Source: Austropuccinia psidii (lineage: Eukaryota; Basidiomycota; Pucciniomycetes; Pucciniales; Sphaerophragmiaceae). From it: a stretch of 64,000 nt of DNA. The stretch spans positions 65,702,316 to 65,766,315 of the forward strand of contig JALGQZ010000006.1 in assembly GCA_023105745.1 (NCBI GenBank). Reading direction: 5' to 3'. The position numbers and the translations under genes are program-made. The notes under the pieces were generated by a model. That model saw nothing but the letters and a program-made list of their open reading frames with translations, did not search any database and had not been told where the DNA came from. Shown here one piece after another: positions 57,800 through 64,000 of the stretch. Every line of letters starts with the position of its first letter. Position 1 is the first letter of the stretch.

Positions 57800-58312
57800 T
57801 TTGTTGCTCTTATCCAGGATGCCAATGCTTCACACGTGAATCCTTATGCTTGTGCAGGTTCCAACAATGCTGAAATTTCCTTACGCCTATGGGGGTGCCA
57901 ACGTTTCACATACCAATCCTTACGCCTGTGCAGGCTCCCAAAAATTCACACGCCAATCCTTACGCTTGTGAAGGTTCCCCAAAATGCTAAAAATTCCTTA
58001 CACCTGTACAGGCTTCCGACGGTTCACACGCCAATCCTTACGCTTGTGAAGGTTCCCCACAATGCTGAAAATTTCTTGGCCTGTGCAGGATCCCAAAAAT
58101 TCACACGCCAATTGTTATGCCTGTGCAGGCTCCCACCAATTCACACGCCAATCCTTATGCCTGTGCAGGCTCCCAACAATTCACACGCCAATCCTTACGC
58201 CTGTGCAGGCACCCAAAAATTCACATGCCAATCCTTACGCCTGTGCAGGCTCCCAACAGCTCACATGCCAATCCTTACGCTTGTGAAGGTTCCCAACAAT
58301 TTAAACAATTCA
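57800..58312. repeat. Minisatellite with 40-bp unit
   Basis: About 11-12 units contain TTCACACGCCAATCCTTACG and GCAGGCTCCCAACAA. Because 40 is not a multiple of three, the translation cycles through three motifs per 120 bp (HANPYAC, FTRQSLRL, HTPILTPVQ types) and is open in more than one frame. The frames 57758-58324, 58062-58286 and 58117-58416 are products of this arithmetic. Confidence 0.85.
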
Positions 58313-58669
58313 ATACATGGGTAAGATTAATAGCGTGTGACCATAGGAAAGACCATGTTTCACAAATCTGGAGTGAATTGCTCACATGCGGGAACCTCCT
58401 GCTTTTTTACAATTAAGAATTGATATGGCTCTAAACCATGGAAGAAGAAAATATAGGAGACAGTAACGGCGACTATTGGCGCATTTTTTGAAAAAGAGGT
58501 TCACAAACAAATACTCATTCAAACTTTTTGTGGGGCACTTACAAAAATTACTCTCATGCAATAGGATATTTGAACCATTGAGGAAAATATAATTTCACGT
58601 GAGGAAAGAATTTAATAGAAATGGAAAATAACAATTATTGAATACAAATAATTTATTTGAAAGAAAGTA
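58313..58669. other. Spacer, nothing recognised
   Basis: A/T-rich DNA between the 40-bp minisatellite and the 3' end of the minus-strand gene. No repeat or frame of note. Confidence 0.4.
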
Positions 58670-60060
58670 TTACAAATAATAAAAAGAGGAAATAATGAGA
58701 TTTTTTTTAAATTTTCTTTTTTCTAAGAATTTCAACACTATCCCGGTGATGTCCTCCTTTGGATAAGCCTCCAGTGCCTGGGCAAGGAGGGAGTTTAGTT
58801 CCTCCTGGAATGTCCAGTGCATCTCATTTTGATGAGTTGCATCCACGAAAAGAATCATGTGGAGCAAGCGGCAATGCTCCAGCAAGATTTGGTTGATTGA
58901 TTTGTGGACGATGGAGCGAGGAATCATCAAAGTTGGTCGTAAATTGGTGAATTCCTGGCAAGCCTCATTGTTTGAATGAGAGGGTCTTTGCACCGGGGCG
59001 GAGGAGGCGTTGGGGTTCTCGGGGGCACTGGAAGGGATCTCTGGGGAGGGAACCGGGGTTGGAACAGAAGGGGAAGGTAGGAGAGTCAGGTAAGAAGAAG
59101 TGGGAGGGGGAGGGGGGGATCCAACGGGCATATTGTTGATGATGATTATGGAGCGGGGAGTGGCGGGACGAGCTGAAGATGGTCAAAGGAGGGGTGAGGA
59201 AAAGCTGAGTAGAGTTAAAAAAGTGAAATTGGGACTTACAAAAAGGTTCCTCCATGGATTGCATAGGAGCCACCTCAGGTTCTGGCTCACAAGTCGTATC
59301 GTCCTCAGGTGGTTGGGAGGATGGACTCGGGCCAGGAATAGGTGGCTCTTTGGTTCGGGAGGGTTCTTAAAAAGGAGTAAGAGTCAGTTCACTTGACTCA
59401 AAAGTGAAAGTGAAAATGAAGTGAAACTTTGGCTGCTTACCATGGAATAATTCCTCTGACCATTGGGTGCCACTTGGGCCTGGAGTGGGTTGCTGCGGGG
59501 TTTGCTTGCGAGGCAAACTAGGAATGGGAGAGTCTTGTTGGGGGGGATTTGGGGTGTTTTGTTCTATGAGTATTGGAAAAAAGTCAGTATTCTTGCGTGA
59601 AGAGAAATGAGATAAGGAGGAGAAAGATAACTTACTTTGGCGTTTGAATCCCATCGGTGACAAGACATGGTGACGATAAGCCCAAACTCAAATGTCCTCT
59701 CTCCATTGCCATCCTTCATCGGCTGGATAATCACTTCGCTCAGGTCAAGGAGTGAAGTGACCATCGGATGGTGGACAAATTAATGCTTGAGGGGACAGGG
59801 CTAATCATCTGGAATCGTTCCCGTTGGCCTGCTTGAGGTCCTGGTGTCCATTCACGCTTGGATATTGTTTCATCATCGTTGACCACAAAGGAGTTCTTGC
59901 GAGGGCGTCTTGGGCGAGAACTCCTCTGGCCTTGTGGTCGGAAGGGGCGGACAACAAACAAACATTTCTTGCGTGCTTGTCGGCAAGCATCACAAGTGTT
60001 GGTCGTCATTGAGGAACAAATGCAGGGGATACCCCGCTTGGTGCATAAAGTGCACGACAT
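58670..60060 (-). CDS. Multi-exon gene with Zn2Cys6-like N-terminus
   Basis: ATG at 60060 opens a frame whose first 33 residues hold Cys-X2-Cys-X6-Cys-X9-Cys-X2-Cys-X6-Cys (C3, C6, C13, C23, C26, C33) with TKRGIP between the second and third Cys, close to KRKGIP in the retroelement antisense gene. Three introns fit GT-AG rules and keep phase: 59635-59564, 59440-59366 and 59239-59173. The later exons give a Pro/Ser-rich acidic linker (PPIPGPSPSSQPPEDD) and a C-terminal helical part (LNSLLAQALEAYPKED) ending near 58670. Exon 1 does not join cleanly to this frame: between 59770 and 59714 there is either a weak 48-bp intron (59761-59714) or a frameshift lesion. A DNA-binding role is inferred from the zinc cluster only. 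Confidence 0.5.
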
Positions 60061-60482
60061 CTAAAAACAAAACAATTGAGGTTAGTAACTGAATAGAAAG
60101 TAAACAATCAAGAAAGAAAATGAAGACGTAAAATGAATTATAAATTTAAAACGTTAACAAAATAAAGACGCTCTACTCGGAAGGTTTTAAAAGTCTGGAA
60201 GAGAGTCGTGAAGAAAAATAAGTATTAATATTGGTATGTAATGTCGACAAAAGTTTAAAAAAGAGGTAACGCACGGGGTGGATAGAAGTGAGGTTCTGAA
60301 AGGATCAGCAGGATAAACAAACAGGAAAAAGGCAGGGGAGTGGGTTTAGTGGAGTGCAAAAGACAAAAGTAGAAAGGCTGGAAGACCAAAGGGAATACGC
60401 ACAAGAAGGACAAACGCAGGTGAGGTTGAACTAAGTGGAGCGGGTGAGAAAGAAAGTGAAGGGCGTGTTGTGTGAAGATGGT
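60061..60482. other. 5' leader region of the minus-strand zinc-cluster gene
   Basis: No supported coding. The minus frame 60494-60255 is Leu/Phe/Pro-rich from a pyrimidine-rich leader and is likely untranslated. Confidence 0.35.
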
Positions 60483-60490
60483 CTTATATA
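60483..60490 (-). promoter_or_regulatory. TATA box upstream of the minus-strand zinc-cluster gene
   Basis: On the minus strand CCCAATGGTATATAAGACC contains TATATAAG with a CCAAT-like word directly upstream. It lies about 420 bp before the ATG at 60060, so it needs a long leader or an upstream exon. Confidence 0.3.
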
Positions 60491-60496
60491 CCATTG

Positions 60497-61258
60497 GGAA
60501 GCTGAGACAATCTCAGCAGTTGGAGCACACGCAAAAGGCTCAGCTTCAAGGTGTGTGGGCAAAATTGAAGCTCAGTCGCAGCAAATGCTGCAACTGAGAA
60601 GGGAAATGCTGGCGTGAGGCAGAAGAAAAATGGGGTTCTGGCTGAGTATTGCTATTTATTGAATTGTCAAGCTCATTAAAATCCCCTTTGTTTCCTTAAA
60701 TAGCCACCCAATCACCCAGGAGGGTGGTTGTGAGGCCCGCGTTGAATGTCCATGGTGGGTGCAATTCCCAAATGCCCCATGCAGAAAAGGACGTGGTGCA
60801 TTTGGTCACAAGTGACTGCGGCGAGATCACCGGCCGTATGGCCTGGTGATAGTCTTTGAACAAAGGGGGGGCTGTAAGACAAGTGAATTCAGCGTGAGCT
60901 TGCCTTGACCCATTGCTCAGGTTTGCTTTTGGGTCATAATTGAAATGCTCAGTGGCTGAACATTTTAATTGCACAGTAATTGAACTATTAATATATATTA
61001 ACATCAAATGCACCATGCTGAGCCATTGCTCAGTTGTTTTTGTATGCACACAATCTGAGCATTTGGTACAGCATCGGATGACATTTCAGCCAGGTGCAGC
61101 ATTTCACACGCTTTGGTGAAGTGCTCCAAACTGAGCCTTCCAATGAACTATTCCAAAAATAGTTCATTCCATGGCTTTACTGAGCACTTCCACACGGTGC
61201 TTTTGACCATGACATGCTCAGCTGGCGTGTGCAAATTGGGTGAAACGCAATGCTGAGC
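60497..61258. repeat. Cluster of TGCTCAG / CTGAGCA motifs in both orientations
   Basis: Between 60913 and 61258 nine copies of GCTCAG or CTGAGC occur (near 60914, 60956, 61018, 61027, 61055, 61131, 61180, 61215 and 61252), often as ATGCTCAG or CTGAGCAT. More lie at 60497-60645. Pairs such as ATGCTGAGCC-ATTGCTCAG could form small hairpins. The minus frame 61049-60696 crosses it and is not supported. Confidence 0.55.
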
Positions 61259-61559
61259 ATGTGGCACATGAGCTACGTATATGCAAACAATCGGAAGGTG
61301 CATGCAGGCTCAAGTAGTATGACACCTTCCTAATCTGTACAGCCAACACTGTAGTACGCATTACACCTTTGTAAATGTATGCTGCTGGGCAGAGCAAAAG
61401 CTGTTCAACAATGTAACATGCAATCACGTCAAGCCATCGAGGGATATATCTCAACTGCATCCCTTTGATGCACCTTGTTGGACACCTCTGCCTAACTACG
61501 GCACAGATGCGCATGTAATCCAAGTTAATGTAAGTGGGTCATAGAGGGATGATTGTTTA

Positions 61560-62070
61560 TTTGGGTCATACACAAACAATGGATTCCATCCGGTGCCATT
61601 GTCGGGGCAAACAATGACTGGCCCCGCTTGTTGATTGCATGTTCTCATTGTTGGGCAGCCACACGCTTTCATACGCACCCCCTGACGGGTCATACACAGG
61701 CAACTTTCACGCGCCTGGAAGACATTTTACTGCCAGTCTTCCGACCGGCTATTTTCTTGGTTGGGTAGTCAGCTTGACTGCAGACGCTCACCTGCGCGCG
61801 CGTGGAAACCTGAGGCCAATCAGTGTGGATTTGCTTCAGCCTCATCCGCATTAGAATAATCCTGGCCTATGATTGCTGAGGCTGGTTATGTTTGCATGGG
61901 GATCTCCCACCACGGTTCATCTTCTGCACATTCTCACATACCCCGCACAAGCTGTGAGGCCTGGCTTGCAGCCAAAAATTCCCTTGGGTGGGTAGCCTCT
62001 TGCTCCGGAGTTTTGTACATGTGTGAGGCAAAGACACTGATGCCAATCTCGGTGGATTAGTACCCGCCTC
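61560..62070 (+). repeat. Diverged direct duplication of about 240 bp
   Basis: The block ending CAATCAGTGTGGATT (61818-61832) and the block ending CCAATCTCGGTGGATT (62043-62058) share order: CACATAC, a TCTTGGTTGGGTAG/CCTTGGGTGGGTAG word, then GAGGC and the GTGGATT end. Translated, both give LGWV..., then PISVD. They may be two degenerate units of a longer repeat or two copies of a short exon; frames 61553-61854 and 61869-62060 cover them. Confidence 0.45.
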
Positions 62071-62728
62071 AAACGCAATAGCGGTGAATTTTTATGTGGA
62101 TCACGGCTCATGGTCGGTGCCCCCTTTGATCATGCCACACATCCCCCCCTGGAAGCCCAGTAGGCATCAGTCATCAAAAAACTTCACGCAAAATCAAACT
62201 CATGTTCAGTGGTGTGCCACCAAACATATCTCACCTGCCCACACACAAACATCCCCACAGTGAGTTTGCCCTTTGAAACCGCCAACATTGCCCAGTAGGT
62301 CCCTGTTTGACAATTGACCTGAGGAGGATATGCTCATTGTTTGCTGTCACACCAGCAAACATGGCTGCACGCCTCTAATATTCCCCTCCACAATAAGTTG
62401 CTACAACCCACCCAATTTCGGATATGCTAATGTCAACCTTGTTCTACCAAACGTTTCGTAACTTGCTGCAGATCCAGCAGTCATATTGGTGCACCCACAC
62501 TTTGGCCACCTTGCCTTGATATATGCCCCAAATTGGATATGAGAATCATGAGCCCAAGAGGCCCACCCCCACAAGACCATGCACGTAACCACAGGCCATC
62601 CCCCCTTGACCCCATTGCTGCCTCTCATTTAAGTTCCCCACCTGCGCTTATTTGTCTTCCTTCCCTTTAGCTAACCCTTCCCAATCATATAATTTCCAAC
62701 TGTCCCCAAATAATTTCAAATAGCCATT
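62071..62728. other. Spacer upstream of the SNF2-like gene
   Basis: C-rich sequence with no supported gene. The minus frame 62628-62401 (75 codons) is unassigned. The segment just before 62729 is pyrimidine-rich (CTTCCTTCCCTTTAGC), as expected for a fungal promoter or leader. Confidence 0.35.
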
Positions 62729-64000
62729 ATGTCAACCCCTTCACAACCTCTTTGCATTGGGATGATTAATATTTGTATTCAAATAAATAGTAATATAACC
62801 TTAAATCCTGAGAATTCCCACTTAGCTTCTTGGATTATCATATGGCACAATCAACACAACATATTTGTTTATCTCCCCAATCACCAGCGTGCTATTGGCT
62901 CTCTACCTGGAACCCTTTCCAAAACGTTGATACCATTCCTTGGGGCACCAAAAACTTTCATTCACTGTGGTCCTGGTGGGGCATGGATTGAAAATTGCCA
63001 ATCCAATCCTACTCAAATATTATTTGTTGAGGGAGTATTTATGACTGATGCAATTGATCCCTCCTCATCTCAGAAACCCAATCTAGCATTGATGTTCTTC
63101 ACATGGTATCCAAACATTTTATTCATAATGGAAAGCTTTCAAACACAAGATTTCAAGCTTAAAATGACCAAAGAATATGACTGTAATACTCATAGTCAAT
63201 GTCAACTCTTTACTCCGACCTTTCCCGCTTCAAACTCAACGCCAGCTTCATATCCTGCTGTTTCATCATTGATTTCCAAGCAAAAACTGATACAATTACC
63301 CAGTGGCTCAGACCTCCCCATGCCATTATTCAAACCCCCCTCCTCCCTCATCAAAAGACCAGACTAGCTTTTCTCTGGGATTGAGAAATCCCCAATGGCC
63401 AATCAGCCCATAACCTTTGGGCCACCTCACCCCCAGGATCCACTTTTAATGCCAGGCACATCATTACAAACATGGTTGTTAGCTCATTTGAATCCCTTTC
63501 GACCAATACCCCTCTTGGAGGGCTTCTTGTGGATTATATGGGATTAGGTAAAACCATTCAGGCCATTGCTCTAATTGGTACCCCCAAGGAGCGGATGATT
63601 GCAAACCCCCATTGCTCCACGCCCACCATGATCATATGCGCCCCTTGCTTAATTACCAACTGGCAATCAGAAATATCCAAGCATGCTGAGGCTGGAGTGC
63701 TGCATGCCAAAATCTACCATGGTCCCACTTGTTACTCATTATCCAAGGCTGACATTTTAAAATGTGATATCATCATCACTTCTTACAATACTATCTTCCA
63801 AGAATTTAAGCAAACCAATACCTCTACATCATTCATTTTTCAAATCAATTGGCATTGTATAATTTTGGATGAAGCACAGTGAGTGGCTGAGCTTAAATGA
63901 TTCAAATTACCTTTTATATCCAATAAGCCTTGCCCCATCTTATAGCTATATTTGCTGTCAATACACTTCCACTCACCGTGCCATTAATAGCCTCCTTTCA
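62729..64000 (+). pseudogene. SNF2/Rad5-like ATPase, damaged, runs off window
   Basis: From ATG 62729 a 212-codon frame (SQPLCIGMINICIQ at the N-terminus) shifts to another frame near 63330. That frame continues LLPHQKTRLAFLWD, then a TGA at 63382-63384 (Arg expected), and the ATPase core. Motif I reads DYMGLGKTIQAIAL where SNF2 proteins have D-D-M-G-x-G-K-T, so one acidic residue is changed. Motif Ia (IICAPCLITNWQSEI) and the region before motif II (WHCIILDEA) are good SNF2-type matches. The apparent stop after DEA is an intron donor: GTGAGT at 63879, acceptor TATAG ending 63945, which restores His to give DEAH followed by Tyr-Ile. SNF2 enzymes remodel chromatin or act in postreplication repair. 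The gene continues past 64000. Confidence 0.65.
63879..63945 (+). other. Predicted intron splitting the DEAH motif
   Basis: A 67-bp GT-AG intron, GTGAGTGGCTGAG to CCCCATCTTATAG, interrupts the His codon of motif II (CA before, C after). A CTGAG/TTAAATGA stretch could hold the branch site. The downstream exon is open to the window end. Confidence 0.65.

Noticed and set aside
59714..59761. A firm 48-bp intron in the zinc-cluster gene
   Set aside because: Donor GTCACT is poor; a frameshift lesion explains the break equally well, so it is only mentioned as an option.

Overview
The window looks like a repeat-rich, AT-rich contig of a basidiomycete, most likely a rust fungus (Pucciniales). The evidence is short 60-75 bp GT-AG introns, Ty3/Gypsy chromoviruses, a TET/JBP-like dioxygenase fragment and a SNF2 helicase fragment. 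From memory of the protein style, not from a search, the closest match is Austropuccinia psidii. I see no clear single-copy host gene, tRNA or rRNA.

Positions 1-23.9 kb are old, strongly AT-biased transposon debris. The best-defined object is element C (3747-13953, +), a decayed Gypsy element with 1.9 kb LTRs. It is followed by a Copia-like remnant (about 15.3-16.1 kb, -), a diverged LTR (about 17.0-17.57 kb, -) and an unidentified coding remnant (22.9-23.3 kb, -).

Positions 23.87-51.5 kb form a nested stack of Gypsy elements. Element B (23870-44178, -) is an old chromovirus copy. Element A (26038-36356, +) is a young copy of the same family inserted into B: its 761-bp LTRs differ at about 3 sites and it is flanked by GACTG duplications. 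Element D (about 44.5-51 kb, -) is a decayed copy of the element C superfamily, interrupted by the 3' end of another A-family element, E (44749-46193, +). Between pol and the 3' LTR, A carries an antisense 391-codon gene with a perfect fungal Zn(II)2Cys6 cysteine pattern and a spliceosomal intron in the antisense direction. B carries the same antisense gene, and A landed inside it, cutting it into two pieces 10 kb apart.

From about 51.84 kb the composition changes: less AT, more CpG, many minisatellites. This part holds a GTCA-motif cluster, a 48/51-bp minisatellite, a broken multi-exon gene of unknown function (53.5-55.7 kb), a TET/JBP-like 2-oxoglutarate dioxygenase pseudogene (56.3-57.6 kb), a 40-bp minisatellite, a multi-exon minus-strand gene with a second Zn2Cys6-like cluster (58.67-60.06 kb), a cluster of TGCTCAG/CTGAGCA motifs, a diverged duplication, and a SNF2/Rad5-like ATPase fragment that runs off the right edge.

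The signal that stands out most is the retrotransposon-borne antisense zinc-cluster gene. There are two element-borne copies plus a third, more distant relative at 58.67-60.06 kb, with a shared layout (N-terminal zinc cluster, Pro/Ser-rich acidic linker, short C-terminal helical segment). One intron-position candidate is shared by the two element-borne copies.
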